NCBI GenBank assembly: GCA_041574955.1
Contig: JBFGNS010000006.1
Location: 1-55,255 of the forward strand
DNA length: 55,255 nt
Direction of reading: 5' to 3'
From: CALZJC01 sp041574955
GTDB taxonomy: Bacteria; Acidobacteriota; Thermoanaerobaculia; Multivoradales; JAHEKO01
In this document: positions 17,791 to 26,409 of the stretch, piece by piece
Position numbering within the stretch: the stretch's first letter is position 1
Layout: each line of letters begins with the position of its first letter
The notes under the pieces: model-generated
Told to the model about the DNA's origin: nothing
What the model saw: only the letters and a program-made list of their open reading frames with translations
Databases searched by the model: none
Made by a program: the position numbers and the translations under genes

Positions 17791-19113
17791 ATGGGCAACC
17801 GATGGCAGTGGCAGGTGAGGTGGCAGGTGAGGTGGCAGGTGGTCATGGTGATACTCGCCGTGATGGCGAGCGCCGCCGTGGCCGACGACTTCGAGGTCTG
17901 GCTGGTGGACCAATCGAACTCGTTTGGCAAGAGCTACGGCGGCACGATCTACATCTACGACGGACACGATCTGATGGGGCAGGCCGCGTCCAAGGCGCGG
18001 CCGACGGCGGTCGTCGATCTGGGCGGCGAGGTGGCGCAGCTCTGCTTCGACACCACCGGCGCCCGCCCGGTGCGGCCCCACATGGTGGTCTTCAACTCGA
18101 CAGACTCCCACGCCACGCTGGCGTTCGTAGCCTCGGGGCACGTCGTCTTCTTCGACGCCCGCACCCTCGCTCCGCTCGCCTGCCTCCGCATGCAGGCGGG
18201 CGCCGGCGGCGCGCGTCAGGCGCACGCCGTTTGGCCCACCAGCGACGACCGGTTCATGCTGGTGGCCAACCAGAACGGCAAGCTGTTCGAGCGCATCCGC
18301 ACTGACTACGCGACCAACAGCTTCGTCTACGAGCCGGCAGCGGCGCTCGACCTGGCGAACTGCCTGACGCCCAACGGCCAGCCGTGCCAGGCGGCCGGGG
18401 TGCGGCCCGACAACGCGCCGATCTGCCCGTTCGTCAGCTCGGCCGGCAGCCCGGCCTACGTCACCCTGCGTGGCGGCGGCCTGCTGGCGGTCAACCCGAC
18501 GGCAACGCCGATGAGCATCGTCGCCGAGTACGACCGGTCGGCGATCGGCGGCAACGGCTGCGGCCTGATCGAGGCCCGCGGCTGGGTCTACCTCAACGCC
18601 GGCGGCGGCACCGCCAGCAACCTCGAGCGGTTCGCCGTCTACCGCCTGCCGGTCGGCGGCTACTCGCCGCTCAATCCGCCCAACTCGCCCGCCGCGCAGC
18701 TGCTCTACGAGGACAACCACGGACGCGACGCGCACGGCGTCGCCGTCAGCCGGGACGGCCGGTGGGTCTGGATGTACGACCGGCTGGGCAACCGGGCCGA
18801 AGTGTTCGACGCCGAGTCGGGCGTCCACGCCGGCACGGTGAGCCTCGAGGGTCCGCTGAGCGCGGACCCGTCACCCGACCTGGTGGCGCCTTCGCCGTCC
18901 GGCAACCGGCACTTCGTCTCGCTGCGCGGCCCCAACCCGCTGTCCGGTGATCCCCACGCCTCGAGCGGGGCGACACCCGGGCTGGGGGTGGTGCAGATCA
19001 CCGAGGGAGGCAGAGACGGCTACCTGAAGGCGATCGTGCGGATCTCCAACGTGGACGGCGCCGGCGTCGAGCGCGCCGACGCGCACGGCATCCGCCTGCG
19101 CCGCAAGCGGTAG
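17791..19113 (+). CDS. Secreted beta-propeller-like protein of unknown function
   Basis: 440 residues from an ATG preceded by AAGGAGGAGG. The signal peptide is odd: its N-region contains WQVRWQVRWQVV, encoded by a 12-base tandem repeat, before the hydrophobic core and an AVA-D cleavage zone near residue 31. The mature part has repeated strands with the flavour of WD/YVTN-type propellers (for example GRDAHGVAVSRDGRWVWMYD, followed by RAEVFDAESG). Three or four Cys pairs are present. Neither ligand nor enzyme activity can be assigned. A hairpin follows the stop codon. Confidence 0.6.
   Translation: MGNRWQWQVRWQVRWQVVMVILAVMASAAVADDFEVWLVDQSNSFGKSYGGTIYIYDGHDLMGQAASKARPTAVVDLGGEVAQLCFDTTGARPVRPHMVVFNSTDSHATLAFVASGHVVFFDARTLAPLACLRMQAGAGGARQAHAVWPTSDDRFMLVANQNGKLFERIRTDYATNSFVYEPAAALDLANCLTPNGQPCQAAGVRPDNAPICPFVSSAGSPAYVTLRGGGLLAVNPTATPMSIVAEYDRSAIGGNGCGLIEARGWVYLNAGGGTASNLERFAVYRLPVGGYSPLNPPNSPAAQLLYEDNHGRDAHGVAVSRDGRWVWMYDRLGNRAEVFDAESGVHAGTVSLEGPLSADPSPDLVAPSPSGNRHFVSLRGPNPLSGDPHASSGATPGLGVVQITEGGRDGYLKAIVRISNVDGAGVERADAHGIRLRRKR
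17809..17841 (+). repeat. 12-base tandem repeat inside a signal peptide
   Basis: The unit TGGCAGGTGAGG occurs twice and then partially (9 bases), encoding W-Q-V-R twice and W-Q-V. The total length keeps the frame. Copy number could vary by slippage without shifting the frame. Confidence 0.85.
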
Positions 19114-19122
19114 GACCGGTGA

Positions 19123-19151
19123 GAGGGCCGGCTGCCCCGGAGCCGGCCCTC
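19123..19151. terminator. Stem-loop between convergent genes
   Basis: GAGGGCCGGCT and AGCCGGCCCTC form an 11-bp stem with a 7-base loop, beginning ten bases after the stop of the propeller gene and ending before the mgtE stop. There is no T-run on either strand, so it may act as a bidirectional or Rho-assisted terminator. Confidence 0.55.
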
Positions 19152-19186
19152 CCCACCTGCCCCGGGGAACGGGGCCGCGGCGCTCC

Positions 19187-20536
19187 TCAGGCCAGACGGC
19201 CGAGCATCAGCGAGGCCAGGCTGAGCGCCAGGAAGAAGCCGCACATGTCGGTCACCGTGGTCAGGATGGGGCCCGAGGCGAGCGCCGGGTCCATGCCGCG
19301 GCGGCGCAGCAGCAGCGGCACGCTGCCGCCGATCAGCACCGCCACCACGGTGTTGACCGCCAGCGCCGCGCCCACCACCAGCCCGAGCACCGCGTTGCCG
19401 GTGTAGAGCCAGCCGGCGGCGGCGATCAGCAGGCCGAGCACCAAGCCGTTGATCAGACCCACCACCGCCTCCTTGGCGACGACGTGCAGCACCTCGAACG
19501 GCTTGACAACGCCCAGCGACAGCTCGCGCAGGCTCACCGCCACCGCCTGGTTGCCGGAGCAGCCGCTCATGTCCGAGATGATCGGTAGGAAGACGGCCAG
19601 CGCGATGACCTGCGACAGCGTCTCCTGGTAGAGCGCGATGACGCTGGCGGCGATGATGTTGAGCAGGATGTTGACGCTCAGCCACGACAGCCGGCGGCGC
19701 GAGCGCTCGAGGGTCGGCATGCTCCTGAGCTCCTCGCCGCCGACGATGCCGACCGCCTTCAGGTGGTCCTCCACCTCGCGCTCGCCCACCGCCTCGCGCA
19801 CGTCGGAGCGTTTGACCACGCCGACCAGCCGGCCGTCGTCCAGCACCGGCACGCCGAAGAAGGCGTGTTCGCGGAAGAAGCCGGCGAGCTCGTCGAGCGG
19901 CGTGTCCACCGCCACCGACAGCGGGCGGGGGAGCATCACGTCGCGCACGCCGCGCCGCCCCCTGGCCAGCACCAGGTCACGCAGCCGCAGCACCCCCACC
20001 AGCTCGCCGGCGCGGCTGGTGATGTAGGCGTACTGCACGTCGTAGTCCGAGTAGAGCTCGGCGTTGGTGCGCAGCTCGTCGAGCACCTCATCGAGGGTGC
20101 GGTCCTCGGCAAACGCCAGGTACTCGGTGACCATGACGCCGCCGGCGACATCCGGCGGGTACTGCGTCAGCAGGCGGACGTCGCGCGCCTCCTCCGGGTC
20201 CATCGCCGCCAGCACCGCTTCGGCCGCCGGCGCCGGCAGCTCGGCGATCAGGTCCGCCTGCTCGTCGCTCGGCAGGGCGTTGAGGATGGCGGCCGCGGCG
20301 TCGGTCTCGAGGCACTCGATGAGCTCGCTCGACTGGACGTCGGGCACCTCTTCGATCAGCTCGGCGGCGGCGCCGGCGGGCAGCGCCGCCAGCAGCTTGC
20401 GACGCTCGTCGTCGTCCAGGCGCTCGACCGCCCACGCGGTATCAGCCGGCGACAGCGACTCGATGTACTGCTCGAGCTCGACGGCCTCGCCGGCGTCGGC
20501 GAGCTCGTTGATCTTCTCCCAAGGACGTTCGCTCAT
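19187..20536 (-). CDS. mgtE: Magnesium transporter MgtE
   Basis: 449 residues with complete MgtE architecture: an N-terminal acidic helical repeat domain (residues 10-130, with several LPAGAAAELIEEVPD-like repeats), a pair of CBS domains (about 135-255), a connecting helix and five membrane helices (about 280-449). The signatures SDMSGCSGNQAVAVSLRE and GPILTTVTDMCGFFLAL mark the pore helices. In the family, cytosolic Mg2+ binding to the N and CBS domains closes the channel, so it is self-regulated. No Mg2+-sensing leader RNA is recognisable in the roughly 168 bases shared with the divergent PilZ-domain gene. Confidence 0.95.
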   Translation of the reverse strand: MSERPWEKINELADAGEAVELEQYIESLSPADTAWAVERLDDDERRKLLAALPAGAAAELIEEVPDVQSSELIECLETDAAAAILNALPSDEQADLIAELPAPAAEAVLAAMDPEEARDVRLLTQYPPDVAGGVMVTEYLAFAEDRTLDEVLDELRTNAELYSDYDVQYAYITSRAGELVGVLRLRDLVLARGRRGVRDVMLPRPLSVAVDTPLDELAGFFREHAFFGVPVLDDGRLVGVVKRSDVREAVGEREVEDHLKAVGIVGGEELRSMPTLERSRRRLSWLSVNILLNIIAASVIALYQETLSQVIALAVFLPIISDMSGCSGNQAVAVSLRELSLGVVKPFEVLHVVAKEAVVGLINGLVLGLLIAAAGWLYTGNAVLGLVVGAALAVNTVVAVLIGGSVPLLLRRRGMDPALASGPILTTVTDMCGFFLALSLASLMLGRLA

Positions 20537-20705
20537 GGCGTGCTCCCGGTCGGGTGGCTGGGAGCGGTTCGGTGGGGGCGCTCCCGCCGGCGCGAAGCGG
20601 CATCTTAGAGCCGCCGGAGGGGCCGGACAACCGCCCGCGGCCGCCGAGCGCTGTGTGGCGTATTCAATATCGCCGTGCCGGGCGGTTTCCTATGCTGCCG
20701 GCGAG

Positions 20706-23414
20706 ATGATCAAGCAGCGCCGCAAGCATCCCCGGCTCCGCGTCACGCTGGCGGCCGAGTACCGTCTGGCGGGCGAGCGCGGCTGGCACTCCGGCACGGT
20801 GCGCACGCTCGGCGCTGGCGGCGCGGCATTCGAGTGCGCGTCGCCGCTGGTCGAGGGTAGCGCGATCGAGCGCCTGCGCTTCACCGTCGCCGCCGAAGGC
20901 GAGCGGCCCGAGATCCGGATCGACACCGCCGCCGAGGTGGTGAGCCTGGCGAGTTGCGAGGGGGGCGGCTTCGTCCACGGCCTCCGCTTCGACGGCCTCG
21001 ACGAGCCGGTGTTCGACCAGGTCCGGCAGTTCGTCTGCCTCAGCCTGGTGTCTGGCGAGACCCCCGCCGAGCCGCGCGCCGCCAACGCCGCGGTGGCCGA
21101 GGCCTCGGAAGAGGGGACCTTCACGCTGCGCTATCAACGGTTCGACGAGTTCGTGGCGGAGGCCTCCCAGAGCCTGTCGGAGAGCGGCATGTTCATCCGC
21201 GCCGAAGAGCCGCTGCCGGTTGGGAGCGAGCTCGCCTTCCGCTGCGAGCTGGGTGACGGTTTCGCCCTGTTCCAGGGCCAGGCCGAGGTGGTGTCGGTCC
21301 GGCAGGGCGACGACGACGGGCAGCCGGCGGGCATGACGGTGCGCTTTCTTGACCTCGATGCCACCAGCGAGAGGCTGCGCGACCGGCTGCTCGCACAGCG
21401 CGACGACGGCGACACGACCGCCTCCGAAGCCGAGCCTCCCGACAGCGCCGGCGGCGAGCCGGAGACGGACGCGGGCGGCGAGCCACAGGAGGCCGCCTCC
21501 CGCCGGCTGGCCGCCGCCGCCCGTCGCGGTGCCAAGCTGCGCCGCCGCGTGCGCCGGCTCGAGGAGCAGCTCGGGGAGTCGAGCGAGCAGATCGCCCGTC
21601 TCGAGCGCAAGCTGGCGGCGGCGACGCGCGAGGCCGCCGCCCAGGGCACCTGTCTGACCGAGCTCGAGTCGGAGCGCGACCAGGCGGTGGCCGAGGCCGA
21701 GCAGGCGCGCCGCGAGCTGGCGCGGGCGGCCGACGCCGCCGAGCTCGAAGAGCAGCTGGCCGAGGCGCGCGACCGCCTGGCCCGGCTCGAGGGCGATCTC
21801 CAGCAGGCCGAGGAGTCCGCCGAGCGCGAGCGCGAGCGCCGGGAGACGCGCGAGTCCGAGCTCCAGGCCGAGCTCGAGCAGCACACCGCGGCTCACGCGG
21901 AGCTCGACCGTGAGATCGAGCGGCTACGAACCAGCGAGAGCTCGGCCCGCGAGGAGAGTGCGGCCGCCGCCGAGGCCCGCGCGGAGCTGGAGCGCGAAGT
22001 CGAGCGGCTGGAGGCCAGCCAGAAGGCGGCGCGGGAGGAGAGCGCTGCTGGCGCCGAGGCCCGGGCGGAGCTGGAGCGCGAAGTCGAGCGGCTGGAGGCC
22101 GGCCAGAAGGCGGCGCGGGAGGAGAGCGCTGCTGGCGCCGAGGCCCGGGTGGAGCTCGAGCGGCGGTTGGCCGAGGCCGAGAGCCGGCTGGACCAGGCCG
22201 AGAGCCGGGGCCGGGAGCTCGAGCGGAAGCTCGAGCGGGCTGCCGAGCGCCAGGCCGAGCTCGAGGAGCGCGCGGCCGAGCTCGAGGGGTCGCTCGAGGG
22301 GGCGGACGAGGAGCGGCTGACCGCTGAGCGGCGACTGGCGGCGGCGGCGGCCGAGACCGGCGAGCTGCGCGTCGTCGTCGAGCGCCTGCGCGGTGAGCGG
22401 CGGGCCCTGCGGGAGTCGCTGCAGCGCGCCGGCGACACCGTGCAGCGGTTCCGCCGGGAAGCGGAGGAGGTCGAGGCGGTGCTTCAGCGAGACCTGAGCG
22501 GCGGACCGGCCACCGCTCGGGCGGACCGCCGGCCGGAGGAGGCGCTGCCCGCGCTGGCGCTCGACGACGAAGTGATCCTCCTCGGCGACCCGCCTGCTGC
22601 CGAGGCGGCGGCCGGGCAGCCGGCCGATCCCGAGCCCCGGGCCGGGGGTCCGGTGCTGGCGGTGCCGCCGGAGGCAGTGGAGGCCGCGGCCGCGGAGCCA
22701 GTGTCAGACGAGCCAGTGTCCGCGGAGCCAGTGTCCGCGGAGCCTGCAGCCCCCCAGCCCGCAGCGCCGGAGTACCGGGACGAGGAGCCCGCGGCCTCGC
22801 CGCCGTCCGCCGCGAAGCTCGAAGCCGTCCTCGCCGCGGCCGAGCCGCCGTCCGCCGAGCCCCCATCCGCCGAGCCCCCATCCGCCGAGCGCTCCACCGG
22901 GCTGTTCGGGCGGGCCCGACGGCTGCTCTCACGGTTCGGGCGGGGCGAGGAGCCCGAGGGCGGCGAGGTCGAGGACGAAGCCGCCGCCCCGCCCGCCCTG
23001 GCGGTGGTGGAAGCCGTCGCCGGCCCCGGCGCGGACAGCGGGCCCGACGCCGCGGCGATCGAGGCGACGGTGCGCGCCTGGGGTGCCGCCTGGTCCGAAC
23101 AGCGCGTGGAGGACTACCTTCAGTTCTACTCGAGCAGCTTCGAGGCGCCGGCCGCGGGCGACAACGGCAAGGCCAGCGGCTGGCTGCCGCCGGCCGCCGG
23201 CAGCCGGCTGGAGATCGGTCCGATCAGCCAGACGGTGCTCTCGCCGGACCGGGTGAGTGTCGAGTTCGACCAGCGGGTCGACACCAGCTCGTTCAGCCGC
23301 AGCGCCAGCCGCGCGCTCGAGCTGGTGCTCGAAGAGGGCTCGTGGAAGATCGCCGCCGAGTCGTTCGGCGACGCGGCGCCGAACGAGCAGCCGCTCCAGG
23401 CGCAGGCCAGCTGA
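20706..23414 (+). CDS. Large PilZ-PilZ-coiled-coil protein with C-terminal NTF2-like domain
   Basis: 902 residues, no membrane helix. Domain order by eye: a PilZ-like domain (about 3-105, opening RRKHPRLRV), a second PilZ-like domain of the type found in myxobacterial paralogues (about 138-240, SESGMFIRAEEPLPVGSELAF), a long Glu/Arg/Ala coiled coil (about 263-598), a Pro/Ala/Glu low-complexity linker (about 600-780) with repeats such as PPSAE, and an NTF2/SnoaL-like domain (about 782-895, with WGAAWSEQRVEDYLQFYS). In both PilZ units the D/N-x-S-x2-G motif is altered (T-L-G-A-G-G; S-L-S-E-S-G), so c-di-GMP binding is doubtful. A scaffold or polar-organising role is only inferred. Confidence 0.7.
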   Translation: MIKQRRKHPRLRVTLAAEYRLAGERGWHSGTVRTLGAGGAAFECASPLVEGSAIERLRFTVAAEGERPEIRIDTAAEVVSLASCEGGGFVHGLRFDGLDEPVFDQVRQFVCLSLVSGETPAEPRAANAAVAEASEEGTFTLRYQRFDEFVAEASQSLSESGMFIRAEEPLPVGSELAFRCELGDGFALFQGQAEVVSVRQGDDDGQPAGMTVRFLDLDATSERLRDRLLAQRDDGDTTASEAEPPDSAGGEPETDAGGEPQEAASRRLAAAARRGAKLRRRVRRLEEQLGESSEQIARLERKLAAATREAAAQGTCLTELESERDQAVAEAEQARRELARAADAAELEEQLAEARDRLARLEGDLQQAEESAERERERRETRESELQAELEQHTAAHAELDREIERLRTSESSAREESAAAAEARAELEREVERLEASQKAAREESAAGAEARAELEREVERLEAGQKAAREESAAGAEARVELERRLAEAESRLDQAESRGRELERKLERAAERQAELEERAAELEGSLEGADEERLTAERRLAAAAAETGELRVVVERLRGERRALRESLQRAGDTVQRFRREAEEVEAVLQRDLSGGPATARADRRPEEALPALALDDEVILLGDPPAAEAAAGQPADPEPRAGGPVLAVPPEAVEAAAAEPVSDEPVSAEPVSAEPAAPQPAAPEYRDEEPAASPPSAAKLEAVLAAAEPPSAEPPSAEPPSAERSTGLFGRARRLLSRFGRGEEPEGGEVEDEAAAPPALAVVEAVAGPGADSGPDAAAIEATVRAWGAAWSEQRVEDYLQFYSSSFEAPAAGDNGKASGWLPPAAGSRLEIGPISQTVLSPDRVSVEFDQRVDTSSFSRSASRALELVLEEGSWKIAAESFGDAAPNEQPLQAQAS
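21900..22151 (+). repeat. 84-base tandem repeats inside the coiled-coil gene
   Basis: Three consecutive 84-base units (starting 21900, 21984 and 22068) each encode 28 residues, exactly four heptads, and a fourth diverged unit follows at 22152. Units two and three differ at only a few positions and encode ELEREVERLEA-[S/G]-QKAAREES-plus nearly the same tail, indicating a recent in-frame duplication that lengthened the coiled coil. Confidence 0.85.
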
Positions 23415-23528
23415 GCCCACCACGAGCGGCCGCGCCGTCGCTGCCGCTAGACTCGGGCTGTCGTGGACTGCCAGGACGCCGGTGGCATGGCCAGTCGCCG
23501 GTGCCCGGGCCGGGAGATCACCGCAGGC

Positions 23529-24464
23529 ATGTCGAGAGCCACCGGCTGGGGTCTCGCGCTCGTCGCCCTCGCGCTGCCGCTGGCGCTCGCCTACCGCGGC
23601 GAGCTCGAGCCGGCGCCGCTCGAAGCGCTCTACGCCGGCCCCGAGTCGCGTTTCGTCGAGGTCGGCGGGGTGCGACTGCACTACCGCGACCAGGGCGACG
23701 GGCCGCCGGTGCTGCTGCTCCACGGCACCGCCGCGTCGCTCCACACCTGGGACGGCTGGGTGAGCGAGCTGCGCGGCGACCTGCGTCTGGTGCGGCTCGA
23801 CCTGCCGGGTTTCGGGCTCACCGGGCCCGACCCTGAAGGCGACTACTCGACGCCCAGGCGGGTGGAGGTGCTGACGGCGTTTCTCGACCGGCTGGCGATC
23901 GAGCGCTGCGCCGTGGCGGGCAGCTCGCTGGGCGGCTACCTGGCGCTCGAGCTGGCGATCCGTCACCCGCGGCGGGTGGAGCGGCTGGTGCTGGTCGACC
24001 CCGCCGGCTACCCGCAGCGGCGTGGCGGCGGCGCCACCGTGCTCGACCTCGGCCGGCTGCCGTACCTGCGCCACCTGTTCAGCCGCCTGACGCCGCGCTT
24101 GGTGGTGGCGGCCGGCGTGCGGCAGGCGTACGGCGATCCGGCGCGTGCCGGCTCCGAGCTGGTCGACCGCTACTACCGCCTGCTGCGCCGGCGGGGCAAC
24201 CGTCAGGCGCTGCTCGAGGCTCTGTCCGGCGAGCGGGCGCTCGAGCCGGCGGCGCTGCGCTCGCTGAAGCAACCGGTGCTGCTGCTGTGGGGAAGCGAGG
24301 ATCGGCTGATCGACGTCCGGCAGGCCGAGCTGTTCCAGCGCGACCTGCCGGACTCGCGGCTGGTGGTCTACGACGGCGTCGGCCACGTGCCGATGGAGGA
24401 GATCCCGCGGCGCTCGGCGCGCGACGCGCGCGCCTTCCTCAGCGCCCGGCCAGCCGGCGGCTGA
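23529..24464 (+). CDS. Alpha/beta hydrolase with N-terminal signal anchor
   Basis: 311 residues from the ATG that precedes a hydrophobic N-terminal helix (WGLALVALALPLALAY), probably an anchor or signal peptide; in-frame starts at 23463 and 23487 would add an unlikely extension. The classic fold is complete: LLLHGTAASLHTWDGW oxyanion region, nucleophile Ser in AGSSLGGYLAL (about residue 139), Asp in WGSEDRLID and His in GVGHVPMEE. The family includes haloalkane dehalogenases, esterases and C-C hydrolases; the substrate is unknown. The last 26 bases overlap the 3' end of the convergent GGDEF-EAL gene. The PilZ-domain gene lies 114 bases upstream on the same strand. Confidence 0.8.
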   Translation: MSRATGWGLALVALALPLALAYRGELEPAPLEALYAGPESRFVEVGGVRLHYRDQGDGPPVLLLHGTAASLHTWDGWVSELRGDLRLVRLDLPGFGLTGPDPEGDYSTPRRVEVLTAFLDRLAIERCAVAGSSLGGYLALELAIRHPRRVERLVLVDPAGYPQRRGGGATVLDLGRLPYLRHLFSRLTPRLVVAAGVRQAYGDPARAGSELVDRYYRLLRRRGNRQALLEALSGERALEPAALRSLKQPVLLLWGSEDRLIDVRQAELFQRDLPDSRLVVYDGVGHVPMEEIPRRSARDARAFLSARPAGG

Positions 24465-26319
24465 GCTCGGCGACCGAGGTGGGGCGTCCGAGGTAGTACC
24501 CCTGCGCCTCGTCGCAGCCGTGGCGGTGCAGGAACTCGAGCTGGCCTTCGCGCTCGACCCCCTCGGCCAGCACCTTGAGACCCAGCTTGTTGCCCAGAGC
24601 GATCACCGCCGTGACGATGGCGGCGTCGCTCGGATCCTCCTCCACCTGCTGCAGGAACGAGCGGTCGATCTTCAGCCGGTGGACCCACGAGTGGCGCAGG
24701 TAGTTCATCGACGAGTAGCCGGTGCCGAAGTCGTCGATGGCGAACCGGATGCCGTTCGAGTGCAGCTGCTCGAGGTTGGCCTTGAGCTGCGCGGTCGGCT
24801 GCATCAGCAGGCTCTCGGTCATCTCCAGCTCGAGCGCCTGGGGTGGCACGCCGGTGGACTCGAGGATGCCGAGCACCGTGCCGGCGAACTGCGGCACCCG
24901 TACCTGGACGGCCGACAGGTTGACCGCCAGCTTGAGCTCGCCGCCGCCGGCCGCCTTGCGCAGCCGCTGGAAGCCCTCGCAGGCGGCGCGCAGCACCCAG
25001 TCGCCCAGCGGCACGATGAAGCCGTTGTTCTCTGCGATCGGGATAAAGCGGCCGGGAGAGACCAGCCCGTACTCGGGGTGGCGCCAGCGCAGCAGCGCCT
25101 CGACGCCGGCCACCCGGCCGCTGACCAGCTCGATCTGTGGCTGGAACTCGACGAACAGCTCGTCGTTGTCGATCGCCAGGCGCAGGTCGCGGCTGAGCGT
25201 CAGCCGCTCACGGATCTCCTGGTCCATCTCCTCGCCGTAGAAGCGGAAGGTGCCGCGCCCGCGCTGCTTGGCGCGGTAGAGCGCCATGTCGGCCTGCCGT
25301 ATGAGCTGGCGCGGGTCGATCTCGCCCGCCTTGCCGATCGCCACCCCGACGCTGGCCGAGGAGGTGATGGTGTAGCCCTCGACCTCGAACGGCTGCTCGA
25401 GAATCGAGATCAGTCGCTGCGCCAGGCTGGCGGTGGACTCGGGCTGGCCGGCCTCGGTCTGCAGCACCGCGAACTCGTCGCCGCCCAGCCGCGCCACCGT
25501 GTCGAGGCTGCGCAGGCCGTGGCTGAGCCGCTCGGCCACCTTGACCAGGAAGGCGTCGCCGACCGGATGGCCGAACAGGTCGTTGACGTCCTTGAAGTGG
25601 TCGATGTCGAGCATCAGCACGGCGACCGACTGATCGCGGCGCGCGGCACGGATGGCTTCGCGCTCGAGACGGTCGTCGAAGGTGTAGCGGTTGGGCAGCC
25701 CGGTGAGGGTGTCGAGCTGGGCCAGCTTGGACAGCTCGGCCTGGGTGCGCTTGAGCTCGGTGATGTCGGTCAGCGACACGAACACCTTGGACCAGCTCTG
25801 CTCGTGGCCCGGAGCCAGGGTCAGACGCACCCGCACCTCGATCTTCTTGCCGCGGAAGGTGTGGTTGACGACATCCTTCTCGAACACCGTCTTGCCCTCG
25901 GCGAGCGCCAGCAGCTCCTCGAGGAAGATGTCGTACGACGCCTTGCGGAAGATGATCGGCAGCCGGCCGAGCAGCCGCTCCTTGGAATCGCACTCGAGCA
26001 GCTCGAGGGTGGCGGCGTTGACGTCCACCACCACCACCAGCGAGGCACAGCGCTGCACCTCGTCCGGGTTCTCCCGCAGATAGCCGCGCAGATCGTCGAT
26101 CCCCGAGCGCGTCAGCTCGTCGAGGTAGGTCTTGCACTCCGAGAAGTCCTCCTCCCAGAGCGAGATGGGCGAGTTTTCGAACAGGCCGCGGTAGCGGTCG
26201 GCGGCGGGCGGCAGGCTGGGCTCGGGCACGGCCTGGAGCCCGCTCTCGCCGCGCGTGCGGCGCTCGCTGTGCCAGCGGCGGCGGTTGGCGAACCGTGGCG
26301 ACGGCAACGGCTTGCTCAA
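24439..26319 (-). CDS. PAS-GGDEF-EAL cyclic-di-GMP turnover protein
   Basis: 626 residues, cytosolic. A PAS-like sensor (about 45-190, ending in the PAC-type VSLTDITELKRTQAEL) leads to a GGDEF domain (about 198-360) with intact GGDEF at 279-283 and an inhibitory-site RSLD at 270-273, five residues before it. The EAL domain (about 375-620) keeps EALLRW (Glu407), NLSAVQV, EMTESLL, DDFGTGYSS, KIDRSFL, AEGVE and QGYYLGRP, so both synthesis and breakdown of c-di-GMP are possible on sequence grounds. Two TTGATATA motifs lie just upstream in an AT island. The PilZ-domain gene is 1 kb away, suggesting but not proving a shared signalling role. Confidence 0.93.
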   Translation of the reverse strand: MSKPLPSPRFANRRRWHSERRTRGESGLQAVPEPSLPPAADRYRGLFENSPISLWEEDFSECKTYLDELTRSGIDDLRGYLRENPDEVQRCASLVVVVDVNAATLELLECDSKERLLGRLPIIFRKASYDIFLEELLALAEGKTVFEKDVVNHTFRGKKIEVRVRLTLAPGHEQSWSKVFVSLTDITELKRTQAELSKLAQLDTLTGLPNRYTFDDRLEREAIRAARRDQSVAVLMLDIDHFKDVNDLFGHPVGDAFLVKVAERLSHGLRSLDTVARLGGDEFAVLQTEAGQPESTASLAQRLISILEQPFEVEGYTITSSASVGVAIGKAGEIDPRQLIRQADMALYRAKQRGRGTFRFYGEEMDQEIRERLTLSRDLRLAIDNDELFVEFQPQIELVSGRVAGVEALLRWRHPEYGLVSPGRFIPIAENNGFIVPLGDWVLRAACEGFQRLRKAAGGGELKLAVNLSAVQVRVPQFAGTVLGILESTGVPPQALELEMTESLLMQPTAQLKANLEQLHSNGIRFAIDDFGTGYSSMNYLRHSWVHRLKIDRSFLQQVEEDPSDAAIVTAVIALGNKLGLKVLAEGVEREGQLEFLHRHGCDEAQGYYLGRPTSVAELSRRLAGR

Positions 26320-26351
26320 CTCGGCCCTCCGGCAAACGGCGTACCCATCCC

Positions 26352-26386
26352 TTGATATAGGGTGCGCGGCCGGCCGCTTTGATATA
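26352..26386 (-). promoter_or_regulatory. AT island with two TATATCAA motifs upstream of the GGDEF-EAL gene
   Basis: In otherwise GC-saturated DNA, TATATCAA occurs twice on the minus strand (26379-26386 and 26352-26359), 27 bases apart and flanking a GGCCGGCC palindrome. It lies 33-67 bases before the start codon. It could be a promoter -10 region or a pair of operator half sites. No good -35 box could be paired with it. Confidence 0.3.
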
Positions 26387-26409
26387 CCCGCGCCGCGGGC
26401 GCGGGCGCG

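Noticed and set aside
20537..20705. Possible Mg2+ sensing leader upstream of mgtE
   Set aside because: No M-box-like conserved elements visible, and the space is short and shared with a divergent gene.
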